A DNA stretch of 64,000 bases from Bartonella sp. HY038 (lineage in GTDB: Bacteria; Pseudomonadota; Alphaproteobacteria; Rhizobiales; Rhizobiaceae), in contig NZ_CP059725.1 of NCBI RefSeq assembly GCF_014117425.1, forward strand, positions 1,798,001 to 1,862,000, read 5' to 3'. Positions within the stretch are counted from its first letter, which is position 1. Each line of letters begins with the position of its first letter. Position numbers and translations under genes: made by a program. The notes under the pieces were generated by a model. The model was not told the DNA's origin. It did no database searches and worked only from the letters and a program-made list of their open reading frames with translations. Of this stretch, positions 1 through 9,047 are shown piece by piece.

Positions 1-378
1 TACAAAAAACACCGTAACTAATTATTTTTATTAATTAATTATGAAGGCAACAAAGCACCCTCAATGATACATCTTTAATGATACCTTTAATTATTAAAGG
101 CAATCAATAGCAAACGCATAATAAGTGTCGCAACGATACACATTAATGCAGCTTGCTCAAGCATTTTTTGTCAAAACCATCAATATTATTCAATTAGCGC
201 ATGTAATTTGATAATCGGTTCACACAAATTTTGTCCCACACAATAATGGGCCAATATTGTATTAATACTTTAACCAAAATAAAGGCCCATCAAATGACGG
301 GCCTTTATCTATGATACTAAGGGATATACCCTATAAGAACCATCCTGCCGCAATGATAATTTGCACCAGAAAAATTAA
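1..378. other. AT-rich intergenic region
   Basis: No convincing gene is seen here. The stretch is AT-rich and holds only the terminator of the leftward helicase gene near its right end. Whatever lies to the left is outside the window. Confidence 0.6.
274..308 (-). terminator. Rho-independent terminator of the DEAD-box helicase gene
   Basis: A perfect 10-bp stem (279-288 with 299-308) encloses a 10-nt loop. Read on the minus strand it is followed by a short T run. It lies about 70 bases past the stop codon of the leftward helicase gene, so it most likely ends that transcript. Confidence 0.75.
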
Positions 379-1953
379 TTAGGCTGCATAAGACTCGCGA
401 TTTGGGCGACGTGAACCACGCCCACCTTGGAAACCGCTTTTCTTTTTCGCTGAAGCATTAGCATTTGAGCCACGTCTTTCACCTTGCCCGCCATTACGCT
501 TTTTGCCCTCGTAGCTTTGGCGTTCGCCAGCTGATGAACGCTCTTTACGATCACCATCAAAAGAAGAATCTTCACGTTTACGGCCGGCACCTTGGAATGA
601 CCTATCATTACGACCGCCTGAACGGCTGCCTCTTGAACCTGTATCTTCTCCGCCACGTTTACGTTCGGCACGCCCCTTGGCAAAACGCGAAGTATTTGGC
701 TTGCCTTTACCATTACGACCACGTGAAGGACGCTCGTCCTCCTCTGGAGGTAATTCAACTGGCACAGGCTTGCGCTTCATTACTTCATCGCTTAACGGCT
801 CAACTGCAAATTTTTTGCGCGTTACACGCTGCACACCGCGCAATCTTACTGTTTCAGTCTCTGCATCAAACAAGGTGATTGCCTCGCCCGAAGCACCATT
901 ACGACCGGTACGACCAATACGATGGACATAGCTTTCAGCTTCATCAGGCAAATCATAATTGATAACATGACTGATACCAGGCACATCAATACCGCGTGCC
1001 ACAATATCGGTTGCGACAAGAACCCGTAAAGCACCACTACGGAAACCATTCAATGCTTTTTGACGCGCATTTTGGGTTTTATTACCATGAATAACGCCAG
1101 ATAAAACACCAGCACGATCAAGATCACGCTTAATCGCATCCGCACCATGCTTGGTGCGAGAGAAAACAATAACAGAACGCAAAGCGTCATCTGCCAATAG
1201 ACCTAAAAGACCATCTTTTTTATTGCGGCGATGAACACCATAAACAATCTGATTAATATCAGCTGCTGTCGTGCCTTGTGGAGCTGTCTCAACTCTTACC
1301 GGATCATTCAACAAGCTTGCAGCAAGCGCGCTAATTTCCTTTGGCATCGTTGCAGAGAACAATGCGGTCTGACGATCTTTACGCAATAATGACGCAATTT
1401 TACGCACATCGTTAATAAAGCCCATATCAAGCATACGATCTGCTTCATCAAGCACTAAATATTGGGTTTGTGATAGATCAATTTCCTTATCACGAACGAG
1501 ATCCATCAAGCGACCGGGAGTTGCAATCAAAATATCGACACCCGGCCCCACACGCTTGATTTGCTTTAAGCGCGACACACCGCCTAGGACAAGACCTAAT
1601 GACAAATGCATATCTTTCGTCATTGCGCTGATAGCATCAAGAATTTGCTGCGCAAGTTCACGTGTTGGCGCAAGAATAAGCGCGCGTGCGCTTTTGGGGC
1701 GGCGCTTATCACCTTTTTTGATAATTTGGGCAATAATCGGCAAACTGAAAGCCAAGGTTTTACCAGAACCTGTCTGAGCAATACCTAAAAGATCTTTTCC
1801 ATCGAGCATAACAGGCAAAGCTTCTTCTTGAATAGGCTTTGGTGATACCATACCGGCGCGATCTAAATTTTTAAGCAATAGCTCAGGCAATCCGAAATCA
1901 GCGAAGCCGGATGAATTAGAATTTGTCAATTTAAAATACTTTCTTAAGTTCAA
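379..1953 (-). CDS. DEAD-box ATP-dependent RNA helicase (RhlE-like)
   Basis: This cytoplasmic helicase unwinds RNA duplexes, probably in ribosome assembly, RNA decay or cold adaptation. The order of motifs is standard: Q motif around residues 18-42, Walker A AQTGSGKT at 59-66, PTREL near 96-100, TPGR near 145, DEAD at 169-172, SAT at 200-202, and ARGID and HRIGRTGR in the second RecA domain. From about residue 390 to 524 the tail is low-complexity and rich in Arg, Gly, Lys and Ser, as is usual for RNA-binding tails of this family. No ATG lies before the Q motif. The listed start is TTG; a second TTG eight codons later (1929) has an AAGAAAG purine tract ahead of it and gives the more typical N terminus. 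Monocistronic, with its own terminator. Confidence 0.93.
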   Translation of the reverse strand: MNLRKYFKLTNSNSSGFADFGLPELLLKNLDRAGMVSPKPIQEEALPVMLDGKDLLGIAQTGSGKTLAFSLPIIAQIIKKGDKRRPKSARALILAPTRELAQQILDAISAMTKDMHLSLGLVLGGVSRLKQIKRVGPGVDILIATPGRLMDLVRDKEIDLSQTQYLVLDEADRMLDMGFINDVRKIASLLRKDRQTALFSATMPKEISALAASLLNDPVRVETAPQGTTAADINQIVYGVHRRNKKDGLLGLLADDALRSVIVFSRTKHGADAIKRDLDRAGVLSGVIHGNKTQNARQKALNGFRSGALRVLVATDIVARGIDVPGISHVINYDLPDEAESYVHRIGRTGRNGASGEAITLFDAETETVRLRGVQRVTRKKFAVEPLSDEVMKRKPVPVELPPEEDERPSRGRNGKGKPNTSRFAKGRAERKRGGEDTGSRGSRSGGRNDRSFQGAGRKREDSSFDGDRKERSSAGERQSYEGKKRNGGQGERRGSNANASAKKKSGFQGGRGSRRPNRESYAA

Positions 1954-2446
1954 AAATTTTGGGACAGTCTATGTTTCATTTATGTTTAAAACATTCCGTG
2001 CCTTCTTCGAAATATGAAGACCGCGTGTCCCTAAATGTATAAAACAATGTTAAAAACCCAAATATGCAGCTAATAACTGCCTTGCAATGGGCACAGCCTT
2101 CAAAAGCTGTTAAATTCCGTTGGATTTTATGTCATCGGAAAATACAAAGTTGGCATTTAAAATGCCATACTTAACTTTAATATTATATCAGTTCTCAAAT
2201 GATAAACAAATAATGTTGCACAATTTTTATCATGCACTTTTTAGCAATGGATTGCTTGGTGCTCTATAAGCCTATTTTAGTCAAAAAGCAATATGCTTTT
2301 ACTATTTAAATTTCAGCACTTCAAAACATATATCTTGATATTATGACTGGATCGGGAATGATCTATCGTAACTTAAAATAAAAGCAAGGCATCGAAAAAC
2401 CCCGCCGTCGTTCTAAGCAAAAGTCACCCAGTTGTCCATAACAACA
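1954..2446. other. Intergenic region, no gene seen
   Basis: About 490 bases between two leftward genes. It should contain the promoter and a long leader for the helicase gene, but no clear hairpin, RNA gene or conserved element was recognised. Confidence 0.5.
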
Positions 2447-2977
2447 TTATTTAGCAATAGCTTTACCAACTGGAACACTTACATTTTGAAAAGAAGGGTA
2501 GATTTCTAAGAAAACTGGATTTTGTACAGTTTTTTGCCCCCCCAAAACAATATGCCATTTAGTATTATCAAAAATAGCCAAGGTTTGCGACTCAATTACC
2601 GCCTGTGACGTTTCGAAACGCGTTGGAATCAGAGCATAGAATGTGCCATCGGCTGTTTCCTTATATTCTATTTTATCACCATCTAGCTGATAACCACCTT
2701 CAATGGCATTGCTAAATTGTTGCGTAATTTGCTTTTTAAAATCTTCACGCAATACAACCTCGGTTGTATACATTTTAATCGCCATTTCTTTATAAAGGCG
2801 CTCAGGCATTGAGTTGACAAGAATTGAAAAATCTTTTTTTTCTACCGCGTCATTAATATTTTTTACTAATAAAACCAATTCGCGTTGTTCAAGTCCGCTA
2901 GGCTGACGAGCATTGGCATTTATAGCCAAGGCTAAAAGCATGAATACACCAATAATAATGCTTGATATTTTCGCCAT
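2447..2977 (-). CDS. Small secreted protein of unknown function
   Basis: The 176-residue product begins with a clear Sec signal peptide: Lys, a hydrophobic core of about 15 residues, then an Ala-Asn-Ala-type cleavage site near residue 23. The mature part, about 150 residues, is a mixed alpha/beta soluble domain with no recognised motif, so it is probably periplasmic. It stands alone, with AT-rich non-coding DNA on both sides. Function unknown; the N terminus and the codon pattern make it a real gene. Confidence 0.75.
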   Translation of the reverse strand: MAKISSIIIGVFMLLALAINANARQPSGLEQRELVLLVKNINDAVEKKDFSILVNSMPERLYKEMAIKMYTTEVVLREDFKKQITQQFSNAIEGGYQLDGDKIEYKETADGTFYALIPTRFETSQAVIESQTLAIFDNTKWHIVLGGQKTVQNPVFLEIYPSFQNVSVPVGKAIAK

Positions 2978-3197
2978 AATTATTTTCCAATTCCTATCAC
3001 TTTAAATTCAACTTAAAGCCTTTTACTCAAATAGCAAATTAGATAATTGCTATAATACATAAACTTTATAGATATTTTGCATAAAATATTTTTTACGATC
3101 ATAAGACCAATATTGGCAGCCGATGCTTATCCTAGCAATTATCCAATTACTTGACCTAGCCTTATACAGTCCGCCAACATTATTATCCATACTTAAG

Positions 3198-4454
3198 TTA
3201 AATAACAAAATCGAATAGAACCGGATCAAGAGTTACATCACTATAGGCCCAACCAGATTCATCAAATTTTTTATTAAGCAAAACAAAATTTTCTTTATGC
3301 TTGGTTTCAATAGCAATCAAAACCGAGCCGAAATTACGCGCAGATTTTTTCAAATACTCAAAACGCGCCACATCATCATCAGGCCCTAACAAATCGAGAA
3401 AGGCGCGCAATGCACCAGGGCGCTGTGGAAAGCGGAAGATATAATATTTTTTCAAACCTTCAAACCGCAATGCGCGTTCCTTAACGTCAGGCAGCCGTTC
3501 AAAATCAAAATTACCACCCGATACAACAAGAACAATGCGCTTGCCACGCAATTCATTAGCTCCCATATCTTTTAGAGCATCAATAGCCAAAGCACCTGCC
3601 GGCTCGACCACAATACCTTCGATATTAAGCATTTCAATCATAGTTGCACATAGACGATTTTCGGGGATGCGAATAACATCACGCGGCGCAAAGCGTTTTA
3701 ATATATCAAAATTCATCCCACCGATAAGCGCAACAGCAGCACCATCAACAAATGTATCCATTTTATCGAGTTTAACGCGCTCGCCAGCTTGTAAAGTTTT
3801 AAATAAACTAGAAGCACCTTCTGGCTCGGCAAACCGCATTGCGGTAGCCCAGCCACTATCTTTTACAAAGGTTGAAACGCCGCTAGCAAGCCCCCCACCA
3901 CCGACGGGTACTACAATCAAATCTGGCGGAGTTTCATACATCCATTGCTGTGAAATTTCATAAGCAACAGTAGCTTGCCCTGTTATAATCCCCATATCAT
4001 CAAACGGAGGAGCCATGACACCGCCGCCATTAGCCACAAAATCTTGCGCAGCCGCATAACATTGATCAAAAGTATCACCGATCAAGCGAATCTCTACAAA
4101 TTCACGCCCAAATGCGCGCGTTTTGTCAATTTTTTGTTGTGGCGTTGTCACCGGCATAAAAATTACGGCGTTGCGGCCAAAATATTGACAAACAAACGCA
4201 AGCCCTTGCGCATGATTGCCTGCCGAAGCACAAACAAATGCTTGAGCGGGTGAAACTTGATCTAACATCGAGGAAACAAAATTAAAGGCGCCGCGAATCT
4301 TATAGGAACGCACCGGCGTCAAATCTTCACGCTTTAAATAAATTTCCGCTCCATAACGCTCTGACAAAAATTCATTTTTTTGTAATGGCGTTTCTGGGAA
4401 CAATCCCCTCAATGTTTCAGCTGCATGCTGAACATTTTCCAAAAAAGCAGTCAT
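3198..4454 (-). CDS. ilvA: Threonine ammonia-lyase (threonine dehydratase)
   Basis: A PLP enzyme that deaminates L-threonine to 2-oxobutanoate, the first step of isoleucine synthesis. The PLP lysine is K52 in the motif SYKIRGAFN, the substrate loop ASAGNHAQG lies at 76-84, and the glycine-rich phosphate loop VPVGGGG near residue 190. The last 90 residues form a single ACT-like regulatory domain, so at 418 residues this is the short form rather than the two-ACT E. coli form. Feedback inhibition by isoleucine is therefore likely but not provable here. The start is the ATG at 4454. The gene stands alone between two intergenic stretches. Confidence 0.95.
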   Translation of the reverse strand: MTAFLENVQHAAETLRGLFPETPLQKNEFLSERYGAEIYLKREDLTPVRSYKIRGAFNFVSSMLDQVSPAQAFVCASAGNHAQGLAFVCQYFGRNAVIFMPVTTPQQKIDKTRAFGREFVEIRLIGDTFDQCYAAAQDFVANGGGVMAPPFDDMGIITGQATVAYEISQQWMYETPPDLIVVPVGGGGLASGVSTFVKDSGWATAMRFAEPEGASSLFKTLQAGERVKLDKMDTFVDGAAVALIGGMNFDILKRFAPRDVIRIPENRLCATMIEMLNIEGIVVEPAGALAIDALKDMGANELRGKRIVLVVSGGNFDFERLPDVKERALRFEGLKKYYIFRFPQRPGALRAFLDLLGPDDDVARFEYLKKSARNFGSVLIAIETKHKENFVLLNKKFDESGWAYSDVTLDPVLFDFVI

Positions 4455-4865
4455 TTTATTGTCCTTATTATTTTAACAGCAAGAAAACCTGACAATTATC
4501 ACCTACTATAACAATGAGAGATTGAAAACCTTTTGTCGCAATTGTGATAAGATATGCACTGAGGATTGTATATTTACAAACTAATCCTTTTAAACAACCA
4601 CATTTGTTATATTTGGGTAAAAATATTACGAAAAAACGCCAGTGACCATCGATTAAGACTAGGGCGTTTTGAACAAAAATATTCTTTTCCTTATAAAAAT
4701 TCAAAAAACTCAACTCTAAGAAATATATTTTACAAAAATACAAGATTTTGTTTTCATTGGACTATTCTATAAAATTTCAAAAGTTATCCCAAGATCAAAA
4801 AAAAAATGAAAAAATTTAAAATTTTCGCTTCACATTGGCGAATTGTTTGCATATAAGAACCTTGC
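4455..4865. other. Intergenic region before the tRNA gene
   Basis: About 410 AT-rich bases. It must hold the ilvA promoter (minus strand) and the tRNA promoter (plus strand). Short open frames on both strands have no ribosome binding site and a composition typical of chance, so no gene is called. Confidence 0.5.
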
Positions 4866-4952
4866 GCGGACGTGGCGGAATTGGTAGACGCAAGGGACTT
4901 AAAATCCCTCGATCCAACGATCGTGCGGGTTCGATTCCCGCCGTCCGCACCA
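4866..4952 (+). tRNA. tRNA-Leu (anticodon UAA)
   Basis: The acceptor stem GCGGACG (4866-4872) pairs with CGTCCGC (4942-4948), followed by discriminator A and an encoded CCA. The anticodon stem AGGGA/TCCCT encloses a loop with TAA at 4900-4902. The long variable arm and GGTTCGATTCC T-arm are those of a class II leucine tRNA. The prophage has integrated into the 3' end: bases from 4936 on belong to the att core, so the tRNA 3' end is restored by phage DNA and the gene remains functional. Confidence 0.97.
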
Positions 4953-4954
4953 CA
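4936..4954. repeat. attL core (19-bp direct repeat, copy 1)
   Basis: The sequence TCCCGCCGTCCGCACCACA forms the end of the tRNA-Leu T-arm, acceptor strand and CCA. It occurs again exactly at 48492-48510. The integrase gene starts about 100 bases inside. This is the left boundary of the prophage. Confidence 0.93.
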
Positions 4955-5040
4955 CAAAAATCATAACCCTTTGATTTTATTGGTGTTTTAATTTTTTAAA
5001 TTTTCCTATCTTGATATTTACTCTGTTTTGCCACACATTA

Positions 5041-5057
5041 TGACATACTAAATGTCA
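5041..5057. promoter_or_regulatory. Palindrome over the first integrase start codon
   Basis: TGACAT at 5041-5046 and ATGTCA at 5052-5057 form a perfect inverted repeat with a 5-base spacer. It covers the first possible ATG of the integrase gene. It could be an operator for integrase or excision control, or an RNA hairpin that limits translation from that ATG. Confidence 0.4.
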
Positions 5058-6434
5058 CACAATATGTTTGAAAAGAGTATGACCGTGGGGGCAAAGGCTA
5101 CAAATCAAGATCGTTATCTCATGCTGCGCAATGGCAATTATGTCTATAAAAGACGGGTGCCAAAAACCATTATTGATCTAGATAAACGCAGCCCAATTAT
5201 CCAAACAGCGCTTCATACCAGGGACCTTATTATTGCCCGCGCCAAGCGTGATATTCATGAAAAAGCTGACAATGCTTTATGGGCAGCCTTAATGCTTGGC
5301 ACCGATAACCTGCAAGCAATGGAACAATATAACGTGGCCGTAAGACAGGCTGAGGCTTTTGGCTTCGCTTATAAAACAGCTGGTGATCTTGCCAAGGCAT
5401 CATTGGAAGAAATTATTAGCCGTTTTTCAGCTTTAACTGAAAAGCCAATGCCTACACAAATTGCACAAAGTTTGCTTGGCAAATACGCAGCGCCGCAAAA
5501 TTCGCTGCAAGCAGCTGAAAAATTATATTTTTCAGATATCGTCCCCCATACATTGACTGGCAAAAGCCAAGGGCAAAAAGAGCGTTGGCTAAAAGAGCGC
5601 CGCGCCACCCTTCGCTTATTCCGCGATGCAATTGGTGATAAAGAAATCAGCCAGGTCACACGCGACGATGCTTTATTATTTTATAGAAAACTTTCAGAAT
5701 CAGTAGTGCCTAAAGATCGCAAACCATCGCACTCTGCATCCTGGGGCAACCGGCAAATTGGCAATGCCCGCGTTTTTTTAAGCTCATATTTTTCTCATCT
5801 TGGCCAACAAGACTATAATAACCCCTTGGCTAACCTATCCTTTAAAGAAGTAAAAAAATCACGCCCACCTTTTTCAATTAATTGGATTAAAAGCAAGATT
5901 TACCAACCAAGTGCATTGGCAAAGCTAAATGACGAAGCACGTCATGTGGTTTTTATTTTAGCAGATACTGGTGCGCGCCTTGGCGAGATTTGCAATCTTG
6001 GCTCGCAAAATATCCACCTTGATGGTGAAGTACCCTTTATTGCTATAGCACCGCGAATAGACCCCGCAGATCCACGCGAGATAAAAACAAGCTCCAGCGT
6101 TAGGCGCATTCCGCTTATTGGCGTGGCTTTAGAGGCTATAAGACTGCATCGTAACGGCTTTAAACGATATCGCGACAAGGAAACAACCTTATCCAACACG
6201 CTTAATAAGTTTTTCAGGGAAAATGGCCTATTTGAAAATGAGAATCAAGTGATCTACTCATTTAGGCATGCTTTTGAAGATAGAATGAAAGAGGCCGATG
6301 TCGATCATGAATTGCGTATGGCATTGATGGGGCACGCTAATAGCCGCCCACGTTATGGTTCTGGTGGCGGTTTATTGTGGCAGTGGGAACAGCTCAATCG
6401 GATTGCCTTGCCGTTTGATCCTTCGATTCTTTAA
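5052..6434 (+). CDS. int: Tyrosine-recombinase integrase of the prophage
   Basis: This enzyme would catalyse integration at, and excision from, the tRNA-Leu(UAA) site directly beside it. The N-terminal region (about residues 15-70) is the DUF6538-type domain with an LRNGNYVYKRRVP motif; a core-binding SAM-like region follows; the catalytic domain has Arg in TGARLGEI (about residue 308), R405-H406, G427-H428 and a probable nucleophile Tyr435. The usual HxxR box reads YSFR, so its first His is Tyr, as seems common in this subfamily. Three in-frame ATG codons occur (5052, 5064, 5079); a palindrome sits on the first. Its 3' end overlaps the converging small gene by 41 bases. Confidence 0.93.
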   Translation: MSHNMFEKSMTVGAKATNQDRYLMLRNGNYVYKRRVPKTIIDLDKRSPIIQTALHTRDLIIARAKRDIHEKADNALWAALMLGTDNLQAMEQYNVAVRQAEAFGFAYKTAGDLAKASLEEIISRFSALTEKPMPTQIAQSLLGKYAAPQNSLQAAEKLYFSDIVPHTLTGKSQGQKERWLKERRATLRLFRDAIGDKEISQVTRDDALLFYRKLSESVVPKDRKPSHSASWGNRQIGNARVFLSSYFSHLGQQDYNNPLANLSFKEVKKSRPPFSINWIKSKIYQPSALAKLNDEARHVVFILADTGARLGEICNLGSQNIHLDGEVPFIAIAPRIDPADPREIKTSSSVRRIPLIGVALEAIRLHRNGFKRYRDKETTLSNTLNKFFRENGLFENENQVIYSFRHAFEDRMKEADVDHELRMALMGHANSRPRYGSGGGLLWQWEQLNRIALPFDPSIL

Positions 6435-6648
6435 TCTTGGGTTGTTGTGCTTTTAACTTATTAGCCCGGGCATAAACAGCCGCAAGCCGCTTTTCACGAT
6501 TTTTTAAAATTTCAATTTCGGCCTCTAAGCGTTCATAAATTGGCAAGCACTCATCAAATTCTGGCGCATGCTCCACCATTAGGTTGGCAAGATAATCCAA
6601 ATAGGATTCGAGCAAGGCAACAGTAATAGGTGGAATGCGCGCGGCCAT
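6394..6648 (-). CDS. Small prophage protein with helical, coiled-coil-like sequence
   Basis: The 84-residue product is mostly helical and charged; residues 35-75 (ERLEAEIEILKNREKRLAAV region) look like a short coiled coil. It is the last gene of the leftward operon that starts at the promoter near 7925, and its end overlaps the 3' end of the converging integrase gene. The position between operon and integrase would suit an excisionase or a helper of integration, but no HTH is visible. Function unknown. Confidence 0.55.
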   Translation of the reverse strand: MAARIPPITVALLESYLDYLANLMVEHAPEFDECLPIYERLEAEIEILKNREKRLAAVYARANKLKAQQPKIKESKDQTARQSD

Positions 6649-6668
6649 AACCTTAACCTCGTTACACT

Positions 6669-7049
6669 TTAAAACTTGTCTACAATTTGCGTTTGATATT
6701 CTTGTGGAAGAAGCCGCACAGTGCCGCCCATATTGGCGGCTTTTTTATAAGCTACCGCTAGTCTTGTATATAAGTCAGCTTGTACGGCAAGGTGGCCTTC
6801 AAATTGCGCAGGATTAGCAATAAACTCAACTGCTTTTTCTTGGCTATCGAAAGCAACATAAACTCCTTTTTCTAACCCCTGCCCCTGTTTTGGCGGGTCT
6901 TTTATAAAACCGCATTGCTCGGTAAAAATATCAAGGGCAAGGTTAAGCGCTTTTAGCCATTCATCATGGTCAAAAACATTGGCAAAACCTGCCTTTAAGC
7001 TTTCAACGCCTGCTTTAATAGCTTTTTGTCGTGCTTCATCTTGGGTCAT
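6669..7049 (-). CDS. Prophage protein of unknown function
   Basis: The frame is open from 7106, but the ATG at 7049 is preferred: it has an AAGG element before it and the product then starts with a clean helical segment (MTQDEARQKAIKAG). The 126-residue product is soluble, with no recognised domain. It is the third gene of the leftward CI-controlled operon. Confidence 0.6.
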   Translation of the reverse strand: MTQDEARQKAIKAGVESLKAGFANVFDHDEWLKALNLALDIFTEQCGFIKDPPKQGQGLEKGVYVAFDSQEKAVEFIANPAQFEGHLAVQADLYTRLAVAYKKAANMGGTVRLLPQEYQTQIVDKF

Positions 7050-7140
7050 TGTAGAAACCTTGTTAAAAGACAATAGAACTCCACTGCAAACGCTGTCGCG
7101 TTGCATGAGGTACTCCTAAAAATGTGGGTTGGGTTATGGC

Positions 7141-7362
7141 TTAGTTGGCCAAAGGTGCTTTGGCTTTTCTACCTTCTTCTTCCGCTTCAATAATGCGGAT
7201 AAAAGCAATGATTATTTCGTCTTTGCTCATATTAAGCGTATTGCAAACCGCCTTAAAGGTCATTGCTAAGACTTGTTGTGCCAATTCGTCATTATCTATT
7301 GGTAAAATATCAACAATCTTGGCAATAGTTTCAATGGCTTGTGGTGCGATGGGTTTTTGCAT
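7141..7362 (-). CDS. Small prophage protein, translationally coupled
   Basis: I chose the ATG at 7362 rather than the earlier in-frame ATG at 7446, because it lies four bases past the stop of the preceding gene (TAG at 7367-7369), an arrangement typical of translational coupling, and removes an 80-base overlap. The 73-residue product is acidic and helical. No known domain. It belongs to the leftward operon starting at 7891. Confidence 0.6.
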   Translation of the reverse strand: MQKPIAPQAIETIAKIVDILPIDNDELAQQVLAMTFKAVCNTLNMSKDEIIIAFIRIIEAEEEGRKAKAPLAN

Positions 7363-7366
7363 GAGC

Positions 7367-7891
7367 CTACACCTTTTGACAAAGAGGAATGGCCCGCAAA
7401 TGCGCTTCCACTTGGCGGATAATGGCGGCGCGGCTTGCTTGGCCAATGTTAACCGCCGCTAAATATTGCGCAAGCATGGCAATGCAGCGCTCACGCAAGG
7501 GGTGCCATGGGTGCAGTTTAAACGCAGCAACACAAGCGCAATAATTGCGCCAAAGGTTGGCTAGCTTGTCATTATTGATGATATTATCAAATTGCGGTGG
7601 CGTAGCTTCACTTGCCGCAATGATAAGCGGTATTTGCGGCAAGCTCTGCTTGGGTTTGCACACCGCTTTAACCGCAAAGCTTTGTGCAAGGCTTACGGCC
7701 TTATTGCCATAGGTGGCAATTTCATCATCACCAAAGCCAGCATTTTTTAAATCAGCAACATCGACATTGCCCTTTGCTGCCGCAATATCTTGCATGGCAA
7801 GCATCATAGCATGGCAGCGTGTGGGAATTGGGCTCGGTGAAAAATTGTTGGAAGCAGCAGCACTGCGCTGCAAAGTCATGGAATGTGGCAT
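7367..7891 (-). CDS. First gene of the leftward CI-controlled operon, unknown function
   Basis: A 174-residue soluble protein with no recognised domain; the C-terminal half is helical and Ala-rich with scattered Cys and His. The start codon at 7891 is well supported by a GGAGG element seven bases before it. The gene follows a near-ideal promoter that carries two copies of the prophage repressor site, so it should be silent in the lysogen and expressed after induction. That suits a role in early lytic growth or excision control, which is inference. Confidence 0.65.
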   Translation of the reverse strand: MPHSMTLQRSAAASNNFSPSPIPTRCHAMMLAMQDIAAAKGNVDVADLKNAGFGDDEIATYGNKAVSLAQSFAVKAVCKPKQSLPQIPLIIAASEATPPQFDNIINNDKLANLWRNYCACVAAFKLHPWHPLRERCIAMLAQYLAAVNIGQASRAAIIRQVEAHLRAIPLCQKV

Positions 7892-7900
7892 AATGCCCTC

Positions 7901-7972
7901 CTAATCATAGTGATTAGAAGCAATATAACGCGGAATTTTGACCGCGTCAATACATTAAGGACATTTGACCGC
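7901..7972 (-). promoter_or_regulatory. CI-repressed leftward promoter with two operator sites
   Basis: On the minus strand TTGACG (7950-7945) and TATATT (7927-7922) are separated by exactly 17 bases. One GCGGTCAA repressor-type site (7938-7945) lies in the spacer and a second (7965-7972) just upstream; the same motif flanks the cI/cro promoters. At the expected transcription start a further perfect palindrome, CTAATCA-TAG-TGATTAG (7901-7917), precedes the ribosome binding site and could bind another regulator. Confidence 0.7.
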
Positions 7973-8016
7973 ATAAATGTGAATATTTATATTAGTAATC
8001 AAAAATTTCTATTCAC

Positions 8017-9021
8017 CTAATCCTTTTTTGTACAAACTTTTAATGTAGGTATAATTGCATTTATTGCTTTAATATTTTCTGAAAAACCTTTTAAATCAAA
8101 TAGTGTCAAATATTCAAAACAATCAGCATTTGCACTTCGACTAAGTAGGTCAATATCTTTTAATAAATTAATAACATCGCCATAAGCTTTTTTATTATAT
8201 TCTATTTCTGCTAAAAGCCTTTTTCGATTTTCATATAAAATTTTCTTCAACTGATATATATTTGTATTAAAGCATTCAAATATATATTCTAAGCTTTCAT
8301 TTTGAATACTTATAAAGTCAATATGTTCAGAATGATAATAAAGGGGTCTGTATCCTCTAGGGTAATTTTTGTATTTTATATTGGCCTCTGCTATATCCAA
8401 CGCTTGCATAATATTTTCGCCATCAATATTTTTATCTAAAAATCTTTTTGGGCGCTTCCCTCTTAGTGGATAAATTTTAACTTGGACATTTAAACAATCC
8501 AATTTACCTACCAAATACTTTATATTTGTGAGCTTTAATTTTATGAGTTCACTTACTTCCTTTTTCTTAATATCCCTATATTGTGCATCTAAAATTTTTG
8601 TTTGCGCCTCTGTGGCTTCAATTTGTTTTTCCATTAAAATTTGGGTTTCGTTCATCTCTTCACGCTGCTCGCGCAATTCAAGCTGTTGACTGCGCAATTG
8701 ATTGGATTGCACATAAACCGCCGCCGCAAGCCATAGGAACGCTAAGGGAGCAAACAACCCAGCCAAAGCATCCCCTAAGCCATTTAAGCCTAAACTGCCA
8801 AGACTTTGAATCGAATTCCAAACTTTACTGAAATAATTATCTACGTCATTACTATTACCGACAATAGGAGCATCAACTGCAAAAGGCATAAAAAAAGCGA
8901 AATAAATCAATACGTATACTATGGAAAATCTCCGAATCCATTTTACAAGACGTTTACTTCGTTCATAAGGTTCATCAATTTCGGCATTGGTTACCTTTTG
9001 CTTTGAACACTCGTTCTTCAT
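8017..9021 (-). CDS. Membrane protein with coiled coil, in the cI operon
   Basis: The 334-residue product has two predicted membrane segments (about residues 32-52 and 84-104), the second inside a DALAGLFAPLAFLWLAAAVY motif seen in many phage and mobile-element proteins. An amphipathic coiled coil follows (about 105-150, rich in Gln, Glu and Leu), then a cytoplasmic helical domain of about 180 residues. It lies 26 bases after the DUF2971 gene, in the same transcript as the repressor, so it is probably made in the lysogen. A superinfection-exclusion or abortive-infection role fits location and topology but is inference. Base composition is lower in GC than the neighbouring phage genes. Confidence 0.7.
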   Translation of the reverse strand: MKNECSKQKVTNAEIDEPYERSKRLVKWIRRFSIVYVLIYFAFFMPFAVDAPIVGNSNDVDNYFSKVWNSIQSLGSLGLNGLGDALAGLFAPLAFLWLAAAVYVQSNQLRSQQLELREQREEMNETQILMEKQIEATEAQTKILDAQYRDIKKKEVSELIKLKLTNIKYLVGKLDCLNVQVKIYPLRGKRPKRFLDKNIDGENIMQALDIAEANIKYKNYPRGYRPLYYHSEHIDFISIQNESLEYIFECFNTNIYQLKKILYENRKRLLAEIEYNKKAYGDVINLLKDIDLLSRSANADCFEYLTLFDLKGFSENIKAINAIIPTLKVCTKKD

Positions 9022-9047
9022 TCCACCTCACAATTTTTATTTCTCGA

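Noticed and set aside
2341..2446. Terminator behind the secreted-protein gene near 2400
   Set aside because: A CCCC/GCGG-rich stretch suggests a hairpin, but no convincing stem could be paired by eye.
4468..4772. Short frames on both strands between ilvA and the tRNA gene
   Set aside because: Composition rich in Phe, Ile, Lys and Asn, as expected from AT-rich non-coding DNA, and no ribosome binding site.
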